The position numbers were made by a program, and so were the translations under genes. DNA of 64,000 nucleotides from the NCBI RefSeq assembly GCF_016860525.1, contig NZ_BNEA01000015.1, forward strand, positions 558,001 to 622,000, written 5' to 3'. Below, one piece after another: positions 35,638 through 44,073 of this stretch. Under the pieces are notes generated by a model that made no database searches, had not been told where the DNA came from, and was given only the letters and a program-made list of their open reading frames with translations. The first letter of the stretch is position 1, and each line of letters starts with the position of its first letter. The stretch is from Streptomyces rubradiris (GTDB lineage: Bacteria; Actinomycetota; Actinomycetes; Streptomycetales; Streptomycetaceae).

Positions 35638-36159
35638 ATGCGGGTGGTCGCCTGGCTGGTGGAGGGCACCTGGCCGGCCTGTGTGGACGCGGTGCGCGCG
35701 CACGCGCCGCAGGCCACCGAGGTGGTGCTGCTCCATGTGAGCGGGCCCGAGGTGCCCGCGGTGGCGCACGGGGCCTTCGACGGGCTGCTCGGGCGCGGTC
35801 ACCGGACAGGACACCGCCCGGCCGAGGGCTGGGAGCGGGACCCCGGGGACCGGCTGGAGGCGCTCGGCGGCACCTCGGCGGCCGCGCTGCTGGACGCGGC
35901 GGCCCGGCGGCTGGGCCGACCCTGTGTGCGCGAGGAGCGGTCGGGCCGGGCCGAGCGGGAGGTGGTGGCCGCCGCCGAGGGGGCGGGGCTGCTGGTGCTG
36001 GCACGGGACGGCGACCGCTCCCGGCTCGGGCCGAAGAGCCTCGGCCCCGCCGTCCGGTTCGCCGTCGACCACGCGCCCTGCCCGGTCCTGCTGGTGTGGC
36101 CGGAACCGGCCCCCGACCTGGCCACGATCCCGCCACCGCCACCGCACCACCAGCCGTGA
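35638..36159 (+). CDS. Universal stress protein-like
   Basis: 173 residues; GGGAGG lies eight bases before the ATG. A Rossmann-like USP fold is seen: MRVVAWLVEGTWPACVDA at the start and an ATP-loop-like G-x2-G-x9-G stretch near the end (GDRSRLGPKSLGPAVRFAVD, then HAPCPVLLVWPE). A Pro/His-rich tail follows. It begins 52 bp after the transporter gene and may share its transcript. Confidence 0.75.
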   Translation: MRVVAWLVEGTWPACVDAVRAHAPQATEVVLLHVSGPEVPAVAHGAFDGLLGRGHRTGHRPAEGWERDPGDRLEALGGTSAAALLDAAARRLGRPCVREERSGRAEREVVAAAEGAGLLVLARDGDRSRLGPKSLGPAVRFAVDHAPCPVLLVWPEPAPDLATIPPPPPHHQP

Positions 36160-36319
36160 CCCCGCGGCTCGATATGAACGTCCGTCACAGGAAGGCTGGT
36201 TCATATCGGGCGGCCGACCGGACGGCCGGTGACGGCGCGGCGGCTCCGCTCGGACTTCACGCCGCGACGCCGCCGGTCAGGGGCCGCCCCGGCACGCCCG
36301 CCGACCCGGCCCCGCGCCG

Positions 36320-37288
36320 TCAGTGGCCGCTGACCGCGCGCGGGGTGTACGGCCGCTGGAGCTCCTCGATCTCCTCGGCGGTCAGCTCCAGTCCGACCGC
36401 GGCCACCGCGTCCTCGAGGTGCTGCGGCTTGGCGGCGCCGACGATGGGCGCCGTCACGGTGTCCTGGTGCAGCAGCCAGGCGAGGGCCACCCGGGCGCGC
36501 GGCACACCCCGGCCGGCCGCGATCCGGGTGACCGCCTCGACGATCGCGCGGTCGCTCTCCAGGTACAGCCGGCTGCCGAAGTCGTCGGTGGCGCTGCGTC
36601 CGGTGACGGTGCCCCAGTCGCGGGTGAGCCGGCCCCGGGCGAGCGGGCTCCACGGCAGCACGCCGACGCCCTGGTCCGCGCACAGGGGCAGCATCTCCCG
36701 CTCCTCCTCGCGGTAGAGCAGGTTGTAGTGGTTCTGCATGGAGACGAACTTGGTCCAGCCGTGCCGTTCGGCGGTGTACTGGGCCTTGGCGAACTCCCAC
36801 GCGTACATCGAACTGGCGCCGAGGTAGCGGACCTTGCCCGCCTTGACCAGGTCGTGCAGCGCCTCCATCGTCTCCTTGACGGGGGTGGCGTGGTCGTAGC
36901 GGTGGATCTGGTAGAGGTCGACGTAGTCGGTGCCGAGGCGGCGCAGGCTGTGGTCGATCTCGGTCATGATGGCCTTGCGGGACAGCCCGGCGCCGTTGGG
37001 GCCCGGCCGCATCCGGCCGTGCACCTTCGTGGCCAGCACGATCTCGTCACGGCGGGCGAAGTCCCGCAGGGCCTTGCCGACGATCTCCTCGCTGGTGCCG
37101 TCGGAGTAGACGTTCGCGGTGTCGAAGAAGTTCACGCCCGCCTCGAGCGCCTGCCGGATCAGCGGCCGGGACGCCTCCTCGTCGAGCGTCCACTCGTGCG
37201 TGCCGCGGTCCGGCACCCCGTACGTCATGCAGCCCAGACAGATCCGCGACACGTCCAGGCCCGTCGAACCGAGCTTCACGTACTGCAT
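36320..37288 (-). CDS. Aldo/keto reductase
   Basis: 322 residues from ATG 37288, with AGGAG eight bases upstream. The catalytic tetrad of AKRs is present: Asp56 and Tyr61 (FFDTANVYSDG), Lys88 (LATKVHGR) and His in LYQIHRYDH. NADPH-binding residues lie in the C-terminal part (TAPIVGAAKPQHL). Probably reduces small aldehydes or ketones. It faces away from the GH114 gene. Confidence 0.93.
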   Translation of the reverse strand: MQYVKLGSTGLDVSRICLGCMTYGVPDRGTHEWTLDEEASRPLIRQALEAGVNFFDTANVYSDGTSEEIVGKALRDFARRDEIVLATKVHGRMRPGPNGAGLSRKAIMTEIDHSLRRLGTDYVDLYQIHRYDHATPVKETMEALHDLVKAGKVRYLGASSMYAWEFAKAQYTAERHGWTKFVSMQNHYNLLYREEEREMLPLCADQGVGVLPWSPLARGRLTRDWGTVTGRSATDDFGSRLYLESDRAIVEAVTRIAAGRGVPRARVALAWLLHQDTVTAPIVGAAKPQHLEDAVAAVGLELTAEEIEELQRPYTPRAVSGH

Positions 37289-37427
37289 CGTTACTGCTCC
37301 TGCCGTCGAGACGATGATCACCGGCGAGCCTACGACGTGGCCCGGGAAGCGACTTGACGACGGGAGCGTACGGACGATTTGATCCTGGACGTGCCGCGCC
37401 GCCCGGCGTGGGCAGGATGGAGCGGAC

Positions 37428-38279
37428 TTGCCCCCCATGGGTGATCCCCGCGTCCGGAGGCCGCGTACGGCCCTGGGCGCCTTGGCAGCGACCCTGGCCG
37501 TCGCGATGTCGGCGCTGGCCGGCTGCGCCTCCGGTGACGGGCACGAGGACGGTTCCGGAAAGCCCGCCGCGGTGCGGCTGCCCCCGAAGGGCGCCGGCTT
37601 CGACTACCAGATCGGCGGCGCCTACCCGCCGCCCAAGGGCGTGCGCGTGGTCAGCCGCGACCGGTCCGACTCCCCCGCCCCGGGCCTGTACAACATCTGC
37701 TACGTCAACGCGTTCCAGGCCCAGCCGGCCGAGCGGTCCTCCTGGCCGGCCGATCTGCTGCTGCGCGACGGGCGCGGCGGTCCGGTCATCGACGAGGACT
37801 GGGACGAGCCGTTGCTGGACATCCGCACCCCGGCCAAGCGGGAGCGGGTCGCGAAGCGGGTGAACGGCTGGATCGACGGCTGCGCGGACAAGGGCTTCGA
37901 CGCCGTCGAACCCGACAACTACGACAGCTACACCCGCTCCGACGGGCTGCTGACCCCGGACGACGCGACCGCGTTCATGGCCCTGCTGTCCCGGCACGCG
38001 CACGCCCGGCACCTGGCCATCGCGCAGAAGAACACCGCCGAACTGGCCGCGCGGCGCGAGCGGGCCGGACTGGACTTCGCGGTGACGGAGGAGTGCGGCC
38101 AGTACGACGAGTGCGGGGTGTACGCCGAGGCGTTCGACGACCGGGTGGTGGACATCGAGTACACCGACCGGGGCCTGGACGCGGCCCGCGCCCACTGGGG
38201 CGGCCGGCTGAGCATCGTCCGCCGGGACCGGGACGTGTCCACCCCGGGCAGCGCGGCCTACGTCCGCGCGGTGCGGTAG
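37428..38279 (+). CDS. GH114-type endo-alpha-1,4-polygalactosaminidase lipoprotein
   Basis: 283 residues from TTG 37428 (GGAG five bases upstream; ATG 37437 is the alternative but is far from any ribosome-binding site). A lipobox occurs in ALAGCASGD. The TIM-barrel part has GFDYQIGGAYPPP, YNICYVNAFQAQP, DGCADKGFDAVEPDNYDSY and VTEEC, as in GH114 enzymes that cut galactosaminogalactan-like polymers. The conserved Asp/Glu pair in AVEPDN is the likely catalytic region. Probably cell-surface anchored. Confidence 0.87.
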   Translation: MPPMGDPRVRRPRTALGALAATLAVAMSALAGCASGDGHEDGSGKPAAVRLPPKGAGFDYQIGGAYPPPKGVRVVSRDRSDSPAPGLYNICYVNAFQAQPAERSSWPADLLLRDGRGGPVIDEDWDEPLLDIRTPAKRERVAKRVNGWIDGCADKGFDAVEPDNYDSYTRSDGLLTPDDATAFMALLSRHAHARHLAIAQKNTAELAARRERAGLDFAVTEECGQYDECGVYAEAFDDRVVDIEYTDRGLDAARAHWGGRLSIVRRDRDVSTPGSAAYVRAVR

Positions 38280-38334
38280 GGGCACCGCCACGGCGGTACG
38301 GCGGGGCCGGGGCCGCGCCGTACCGCCGTGTCCG

Positions 38335-38541
38335 TCAGGCGGTGCGCTCCCGTACGGTGATGGCGCTGACCGGGCAGGCGCGGGCGGCCTCCCGGACCAT
38401 CGGGTCGGTGACGCCGTTCTCCTGGCCGGGCAGCAGCGTGCTGTAGCCGTCGTCGTCCTGGGTGAAGACGCCCGGTGCCGCCAGCGCGCACTGTCCGGCG
38501 CCGATACAGACGTCCTGGTCGATGTCGATGTCCATGTGCAT
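38335..38541 (-). CDS. 3Fe-4S-type ferredoxin, P450 partner
   Basis: 68 residues. Cysteines in CIGAGQCALAAPGVF and ACPVSA give the C-x5-C...C-P pattern of the short single-cluster ferredoxins that serve Streptomyces P450s. The many acidic residues at the start (MHMDIDIDQD) fit a docking surface. It starts 13 bp after the P450 stop on the same strand, so it should be that enzyme's electron donor. Confidence 0.93.
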   Translation of the reverse strand: MHMDIDIDQDVCIGAGQCALAAPGVFTQDDDGYSTLLPGQENGVTDPMVREAARACPVSAITVRERTA

Positions 38542-38553
38542 GAGCGAAGCCTC

Positions 38554-39783
38554 TTACCAGGTCACGGGGAGTTCCAGCATCCCCTGGATCGTGTCGCCCG
38601 GTTTGAAGGGGATCTCCTCGGCGGGGGCGGCGAGACGCAGCCCGGGCAGCCGGGTGAACAGGGTGCCGAGGGCGATCTCCAGTTCCGCGCGGGCCAGGTT
38701 CTGGCCCAGGCACTGGTGGATGCCGAAGCCGAACGCCACGTGGTGCCGGTCGGCGCGGTGGAAGTCGAGGTTGTCGGGGTCGTCGTAGACGGCCGTGTCC
38801 CGGTTGATGACCGAAGTAGAGAAGAGGACGCCGTCACCGGCCCGGATGGTGGTGCCGTCGATCTCGATGTCCTCCAGCGCCATCCGCTGCAGCCCCTCGG
38901 CGATGGACAGCATCCGCAGCAGTTCCTCGACGACGGCGGGCAGCACCGAGGGGTCGGCCCGCAGCTCGGCCAGCCGCTCGGGGTGCTGGAGCAGGGTGTA
39001 GGTGCCCAGGGAGATCATGTTGGCGGTCGTCTCGTGCCCGGCGACCAGCAGGATGACGGCGAGCGACACCAGGTCCTCCCGGTCCAGCTCGCCCGCGCGG
39101 AGCCGGTTGTGGACCAGTTCGTCCAGAATGCCGTCGCCGGGTTCGGCCTCCTTGGCCTTGGCGTCGATCAGGTCGCCGAGGTACGCCTCCAGCCGGTCCC
39201 GGGCCTCGGTCGTGTCCGCGCCGGTCGGGCCGCGCAGCAGCCGGCGGGACTGTTCCTCGAAGAACTCGTGGTCGGCGTAGGGCACGCCGAGCAGTGCGCA
39301 GATGACCATGGACGGCACGGGCAGCGCGAACGCGGACACGAGGTCGGCGACCGGCCCCCGGGCGATCATGGCGTCCAGTAGTTCGTCGACGATCCGCTGG
39401 ATCCAGGGGCGTTGCGCGGTGGCGCGTTTGACGGTGAACGACGGGATCAGCATCCGGCGCTGCTGCTGGTGCTCGGGGTCGTCAAGGCCGAGCAGGGCCA
39501 GCTTGCGGTCGCGGCCCGCCTCGAAGCGCGGGGTGGGCACCGGGAAGCCGTCGCGGCGGCGGTCGGTGGACAGCCGGGGGTCGGCGAGCAGGGCGCGGGC
39601 GGTGGCCTGCGCGGTGACGAGCCAGACCTCGCGGCCGTCGTAGAGGGTGACGCGGGACAGGGGTCGCCCGTCGCGCAGCGGGTCGTATCCGGTGGGGGGG
39701 TGGTAGGGGCAGGTGCGGTCCTGGGGGAATGCGACGGGTTCGGCCTGGGCAGCCGGGCCGGTGATGTCCGTCAGTTCCGTCAT
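38554..39783 (-). CDS. Cytochrome P450, CYP105 family (CYP105D-like)
   Basis: 409 residues from ATG 39783, with GAGG seven bases upstream. The I-helix AGHETT (248-253), K-helix Glu287-x-x-Arg290 and heme loop FGFGIHQCLGQNLARAELE with Cys358 are all canonical. The C-terminus (IPFKPGDTIQGMLELPVTW) and N-terminus (FPQDRTCPYHPP) are hallmarks of CYP105D enzymes. These are soluble, inducible and broad in substrate (drugs, herbicides, flavonoids). The ferredoxin follows in the same operon. A perfect inverted repeat sits 45-63 bp upstream of the start. Confidence 0.94.
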   Translation of the reverse strand: MTELTDITGPAAQAEPVAFPQDRTCPYHPPTGYDPLRDGRPLSRVTLYDGREVWLVTAQATARALLADPRLSTDRRRDGFPVPTPRFEAGRDRKLALLGLDDPEHQQQRRMLIPSFTVKRATAQRPWIQRIVDELLDAMIARGPVADLVSAFALPVPSMVICALLGVPYADHEFFEEQSRRLLRGPTGADTTEARDRLEAYLGDLIDAKAKEAEPGDGILDELVHNRLRAGELDREDLVSLAVILLVAGHETTANMISLGTYTLLQHPERLAELRADPSVLPAVVEELLRMLSIAEGLQRMALEDIEIDGTTIRAGDGVLFSTSVINRDTAVYDDPDNLDFHRADRHHVAFGFGIHQCLGQNLARAELEIALGTLFTRLPGLRLAAPAEEIPFKPGDTIQGMLELPVTW

Positions 39784-39827
39784 GGAAAGACCTCGCAGAC
39801 GAATGAGTGCGTCGTGCCGATCTTCAT

Positions 39828-39846
39828 TAGATGCCCCAGGCATCTA
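39828..39846. promoter_or_regulatory. Candidate operator for the P450/ferredoxin operon
   Basis: TAGATGCC-CCA-GGCATCTA, an 8-bp perfect inverted repeat with 3-bp centre, placed where a repressor would cover the P450 promoter. The 300-bp gap 39784-40083 also carries the promoter of the divergent Ddn-like gene and has no other gene. Confidence 0.6.
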
Positions 39847-40083
39847 TGGGTCGACGGGAAGTTCGGCCACTTCGGCGGCCTTCGTCATCTGGCCGAAGTA
39901 CCCCGGACCGGGGGGCGGGAACCGGCCACCGCCCCGGCCGGACCGCGCGGGAGCCCCGGCGACGGGGGGCGGCGCGTCGGCGGACATGAGTACCCGCACC
40001 GCGCGGTACGGATATGTCCGGCGGCCACGGTTGTCGACTGCCGTGGCGGATGTCCGCCGGACGCATGAAAGGAATCGGATCCC

Positions 40084-40548
40084 ATGCCTCTTGAGGGCGT
40101 GTACGAGCCCAGCCCGGAACGGTGGGTGCGCGAGCAGGTCGAGTTGTACGAGAGTTCGGGCGGGACGAAGGGGACGACGCTGCGCGACACCGGGCTGCCG
40201 GTGATCGTGCTGACCACCCGGGGCGCGAAGAGCGGGAAGCTCCGCAAGACGCCGCTGATGCGGGTGGAGCACGACGGCCGGTACGCGGTGGTCGCCTCCG
40301 TCGGCGGTGCGCCCAAGCACCCGGTCTGGTACTTCAACGTCAAGGCCGACCCGCACGTGGAGCTGCAGGACGGCCCGGTGAAGCGGGACATGCGGGCCCG
40401 TGAGGTCACCGGGGCGGAGAAGGCCGACTGGTGGGAGCGGGCCGTGGCCGCGTACCCGCCGTACGCCGACTACCAGAAGAAGACCTCCCGGGAGATCCCC
40501 GTCTTCGTGCTGGAACCGTTCGACGAGGACTCCCCCGGCCAGAGCTGA
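40084..40548 (+). CDS. Deazaflavin (F420)-dependent nitroreductase-like protein (Ddn family)
   Basis: 154 residues. Family signatures: [59 protein letters not shown] and REIPVFVLE. These split-barrel proteins use F420H2 to reduce quinones or nitro compounds. It diverges from the CYP105 operon across 300 bp that contain the palindrome, so the two may be co-induced. Confidence 0.92.
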   Translation: MPLEGVYEPSPERWVREQVELYESSGGTKGTTLRDTGLPVIVLTTRGAKSGKLRKTPLMRVEHDGRYAVVASVGGAPKHPVWYFNVKADPHVELQDGPVKRDMRAREVTGAEKADWWERAVAAYPPYADYQKKTSREIPVFVLEPFDEDSPGQS

Positions 40549-40628
40549 TTTCCGGCCGCCGACCGCTGCGTTTCAGAAAAATCTGTTCTGGGCGCGTGTG
40601 GAGCGGCCCGGCGCCGGGCACTCGTCGG

Positions 40629-41927
40629 TCAGGCCCCGCCGCGTTCCCCCGTCGCGGCGGGGCTTTCCGCTGCCCCGGCCGCGGACCGGTCGGTGACGTC
40701 GAGAAAGATCTGGCCGACGTCCGGGAACGTCCGGGCCAGGGACCGCTTGATACGGTCGGCGACCTCCTCGACGCGCTCGCTGTCCAGGCCCGGCACCAGG
40801 TCGATGCGGGCGGCGACCAGCGTGGAGTCAAGGCCCAGCTTCATGGTGAACAGCGCCTCCACGCTGTCGATCTCCGGCTGGGCCCGCAGCAGCGACCCGA
40901 TCCTGCCGCTCAGCTCCGGGTCGGCGGCCTCCCCGATCAGCTGGTCCCGGGCGTCGCGGCCGAGCCGGTAGGCGACGTAGACCAGCAGCACCCCGATGGC
41001 CAGCGAGGCGGACGCCTCCCAGGCGGTCTGCCCGGTCACCATGTGCAGGGCCATGCCCACCAGGGCGAGGGTCACGCCGAGGACCGCCGTGCCGTCCTCG
41101 GCGACCACCGTGCGCAGCGCGGGATCACGCAGCCCGCGGAGCCCGCCGCCCTGTCGGCGCACCTGGTGCAGGGCCCGCAGCAGCGAACCGGCCTCGGCGA
41201 CCAGCGCCACGCCCAGCACGATCAGGCCCGCCACATAGCCGCTGAACTTTTCCTCGGTGCCGACGCGCAGGGCCTCGAAGCCCTGGAAGAAGGAGAAGCA
41301 GCCGCCCATGACGAAGATGCCCACGGCGGCGAGCAGGGACCAGAAGAAGCGTTCCTTGCCGTAGCCGAACGGGTGCCGGCTGTCGGCCGGGCGGCGGCTG
41401 CGGCGCAGGGCGGCCAGCAGGAAGACCTCGTTGAGGCTGTCGGCGACCGAGTGCGCGGCCTCCGACAGCAGCGCGGGCGAGCCGGCCAGCACCCCACCGG
41501 CCGCCTTGGCGACGGCGATCACCAGATTGGCCGCGAGCGCGACGAGCACGGTGACCCTGGTGGACCGGTCACCCTTGGCACCGCCCGGGGAGCCGGGGCG
41601 GCGACGGGTGTCCGGGTCGGCGGCGGGTTCGGTGCGGGGGGTGGTGTCGGCGTGGCCGCCGGTGTCCGGGGCGGCGGGATCGGCGCGGGGGCCGGTGTCG
41701 GCGTGGCCGCTGGTGCCCGGGGCGGTGTGTCCGCCGGGGCCTGTGGGGCCGCCGGTTCCGTCGCGGTGGTGCGGCGGGCCGCCGCGTCCGGTGTGGGTCC
41801 GTGGCGCGCCCGGAGGTGCTCCGCGGGCCGGCCGGTGGGCGTCGCCCCCGTCCGTACGCGCGGCCGTCTCCCGATTCGAGGATGTTCCGCTCACCTCTCG
41901 CCGATTGCCCCCGACCGTGCACCTCAC
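40629..41927 (-). CDS. Cation diffusion facilitator (CDF) transporter with long N-terminal tail
   Basis: 432 residues if begun at GTG 41927; GTG 41894 (421 residues) is equally possible, as neither has a clear ribosome-binding site. The core (~residues 125-425) is a six-helix CDF transporter: LVALAANLVIAVAKAAGG, LLSEAAHSVADSLNEVFLL (metal-binding helix) and a C-terminal cytoplasmic domain (DSVEALFTMKLG). It probably exports Zn, Fe or Co. The ~110-residue N-terminal tail is Gly/Pro/Thr/His-rich with a doubled GHADT-PR motif, unusual for the family. Confidence 0.9.
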   Translation of the reverse strand: MRCTVGGNRREVSGTSSNRETAARTDGGDAHRPARGAPPGAPRTHTGRGGPPHHRDGTGGPTGPGGHTAPGTSGHADTGPRADPAAPDTGGHADTTPRTEPAADPDTRRRPGSPGGAKGDRSTRVTVLVALAANLVIAVAKAAGGVLAGSPALLSEAAHSVADSLNEVFLLAALRRSRRPADSRHPFGYGKERFFWSLLAAVGIFVMGGCFSFFQGFEALRVGTEEKFSGYVAGLIVLGVALVAEAGSLLRALHQVRRQGGGLRGLRDPALRTVVAEDGTAVLGVTLALVGMALHMVTGQTAWEASASLAIGVLLVYVAYRLGRDARDQLIGEAADPELSGRIGSLLRAQPEIDSVEALFTMKLGLDSTLVAARIDLVPGLDSERVEEVADRIKRSLARTFPDVGQIFLDVTDRSAAGAAESPAATGERGGA

Positions 41928-41992
41928 ACCGTGCGGTCCGCGCCAAACGGGGAACGCGTGGTCCAGGAGGAACCGGCCGGCGAGGAGGAGAC

Positions 41993-43009
41993 ATGGGTGG
42001 CGACGGAAACAGCGCCTACGGGCACCGGACGTTCACCAGGTCCCGGAGCCACTTCGACGACCGGATCACCGCCGACGGCCGGGACGGCTGGCCGGTGGCA
42101 GCGGGCCGCTACCGGCTGGTGGTCTCCCGTGCCTGTCCCTGGGCGAGCCGCGCGGTGATCTCGCGCCGGCTGCTGGGGCTGGAGGACGCGCTGTCGCTGG
42201 CGGTCGCCGATCCGGTCCAGGACGACCGCAGCTGGCGGTTCACCCTCGACCCGGACGGCCGGGACCCGGTGCTCGGCATCCGGTTCCTGAGCGAGGCCTA
42301 CGACCGGCGGGAGACCGGCTGTCCGGGTGGCGTCAGCGTGCCCGCGATCGTGGACGTCCCCAGCGGGCGGCTGGTCACCAACGACTACCAGCGCATCACC
42401 CTGGACCTGGCCACCGAGTGGACCGCCCTGCACCGCCCCGGCGCACCGGACCTGTACCCGGCCGCCCGGCGCGCGGAGATCGACGAGGTGATGGCCGAGG
42501 TGTACGAGGACGTGAACAACGGGGTCTACCGGGCCGGGTTCGCCACCCGGCAGCGGGAGTACGAGGAGGCGTGCGCGGCCGTCTTCCGGCGGCTGGAAGC
42601 GCTCGGCGAGCGGCTGTCCGGGCAGCGTTATCTGGTCGGTGACACCCTCACGGAAGCGGACATCCGGCTGTTCACCACCCTCGTCCGGTTCGACGCCGTC
42701 TACCACGGCCACTTCAAGTGCAACCGCTGGAAACTGGCGGAGCACCCGGTGCTGTGGGCGTATGCCCGTGACCTGTTCCAGACGCCGGGTTTCGGCGACA
42801 CGGTCGACTTCGACCACATCAAGCGGCACTACTACCAGGTGCACACCGGCATCAACCCCACCGGGATCGTGCCGCTCGGCCCGGACCTCGGCGGCTGGCT
42901 GACCGAGCACCACCGGGCGGAGCTGGGCGGCCGGCCGTTCGGCGACGGCACGCCGCCGGGCGCGGTACCGCCGGGCGAACGGGTGGCCCCCCAGGGCCGG
43001 CCCGCATGA
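41993..43009 (+). CDS. Xi-class GST / glutathionyl-hydroquinone reductase-like
   Basis: 338 residues from ATG 41993, behind GAGGAGGAG. The xi-class motif RACPWASRA supplies the active-site Cys. The large insert and the helical C-domain (GGVSVPAIVD, YLVGDTLTEADIRLFTTL, KRHYYQVHTGINPTGIVPLGP) match hydroquinone reductases of the YqjG/PcpF group. They remove a thiol adduct from hydroquinones. Streptomyces makes mycothiol rather than glutathione, so the natural adduct is probably different. Confidence 0.92.
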   Translation: MGGDGNSAYGHRTFTRSRSHFDDRITADGRDGWPVAAGRYRLVVSRACPWASRAVISRRLLGLEDALSLAVADPVQDDRSWRFTLDPDGRDPVLGIRFLSEAYDRRETGCPGGVSVPAIVDVPSGRLVTNDYQRITLDLATEWTALHRPGAPDLYPAARRAEIDEVMAEVYEDVNNGVYRAGFATRQREYEEACAAVFRRLEALGERLSGQRYLVGDTLTEADIRLFTTLVRFDAVYHGHFKCNRWKLAEHPVLWAYARDLFQTPGFGDTVDFDHIKRHYYQVHTGINPTGIVPLGPDLGGWLTEHHRAELGGRPFGDGTPPGAVPPGERVAPQGRPA

Positions 43010-43037
43010 GGGCGGCCCGACGAGGAAGGAGTGACAC

Positions 43038-43346
43038 ATGGCCAAGAAGGACAAGCACAAGAAGAAGCTCCCGCTCGTCTACCAGCCGTTCGGCTTCGCG
43101 CTCAGCTGGGCGGGCGGCGCGCTGGCCGGGCTGGCGTTCCGCAAGGCGTGGAAGGTGATCCGGCACGAGGACGACGCGCCCGACGCGCTGGACCCGGACC
43201 GCGGCTGGGGCGAGATCCTGCTGGCGGCGGCGGTCCAGGGGGCGATCTTCGCGGTGGTACGCAGCGCCGTGGACCGCACCGGCGCGAAGGCCATCGCCCG
43301 CTCGACGGGCGTGTGGCCGACGACGGACAAGGGCGGCCGGGACTGA
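43038..43346 (+). CDS. DUF4235 family small membrane protein
   Basis: 102 residues with a basic N-terminus (MAKKDKHKKK) and two hydrophobic segments (FALSWAGGALAGLAF; ILLAAAVQGAIFAVV) joined by an acidic loop. AAGGAG lies eight bases before the ATG. Function unknown. Its final codons lie inside a 30-bp tandem repeat. Confidence 0.83.
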   Translation: MAKKDKHKKKLPLVYQPFGFALSWAGGALAGLAFRKAWKVIRHEDDAPDALDPDRGWGEILLAAAVQGAIFAVVRSAVDRTGAKAIARSTGVWPTTDKGGRD

Positions 43347-43480
43347 CCGACACCGGAACGGGACGACCGGGACTGACCGACACAGGCATGAGACGGCAGG
43401 GGCTGATCGTCACCGGCCTGAGACGGCAGGGGCTGGTCGCCGTCGGCATGGGGCGGCCGGGCTGACCGTAGCGCCATAAG
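43331..43480. repeat. Five degenerate 30-bp tandem repeats
   Basis: Units at 43331, 43361, 43391, 43421 and 43451, similar to GGGCGGCCGGGACTGACCGA followed by CACCGGAACG. The first copy spans the stop codon of the DUF4235 gene. The 30-bp period keeps frame, so one frame reads as a ten-residue repeat, but it lacks a start and looks non-coding. Confidence 0.85.
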
Positions 43481-43519
43481 GCGGCCGGGGCCGGCCGGCG
43501 CCCGGCACAGCGCCCGGGT

Positions 43520-43984
43520 TCAGCCGGCGACCAGCCACCGCCCGTCGCGCATCAGCTCGCGGCCGTGCGGTTCGTTCTCCTCCCGCCATGCCTGGACCCG
43601 CCGCGGGACGACCCGGAAGTACAGGTAACGGTCGGCCAGCCGGCGCGGGTCGAAGCCGGTCTTGCCGGCGAACACCTCGGCGTCCTCCTCGGGGAGGTCC
43701 TCGGGGGTCACCGCCTGGGCGACGCCCTCGATCAGGACGACGTCCCTGGCGGAACCGACACCGAGCCGGGCCCTGCCGGTGGCCACGAGGCCGCGGCCGA
43801 CGGGGCTGCCGGCCGCGGTGGCGATCAGCAGCGAGGTGCCGTCCCACACGAACGACAGCGGCACGAGATGGGGCACCGCACCGTCGGGAGCGGCGGTGGC
43901 GACCCACGCGTCGACATCGTTCTCCAGCCGGCGAAGGACGTCCTCGGTGCACTGCTCGACGGAACGGGCGGGGGGCGGGGTCAT
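43520..43984 (-). CDS. Pyridoxamine 5'-phosphate oxidase-like protein
   Basis: 154 residues from ATG 43984, with GAGGAGG nine bases upstream. The split-barrel FMN/F420-binding pattern is seen: ENDVDAWVATAAPDGAVPHL, PLSFVWDGTSLLIATA and KTGFDPRRLADRYLYFRV. Such small proteins reduce or bind flavin-type cofactors. Its role is not evident. It converges on the DUF4235 gene and lies just downstream of the GlxA-type regulator, on the same strand. Confidence 0.85.
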   Translation of the reverse strand: MTPPPARSVEQCTEDVLRRLENDVDAWVATAAPDGAVPHLVPLSFVWDGTSLLIATAAGSPVGRGLVATGRARLGVGSARDVVLIEGVAQAVTPEDLPEEDAEVFAGKTGFDPRRLADRYLYFRVVPRRVQAWREENEPHGRELMRDGRWLVAG

Positions 43985-44073
43985 GGCGTACGGCCTCCTC
44001 TTCTCACCGGTCGTTCCGTTCAGTGTGGCCATGAGCGCGGGCCGCCCGCACGGCGTCGGTCCGGGCATGGGGT

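Noticed and set aside
43331..43465. Ten-residue protein repeat (GLTDTG-like) after the DUF4235 gene
   Set aside because: Only a continuation of another frame over the 30-bp DNA repeat; no start codon or ribosome-binding site.
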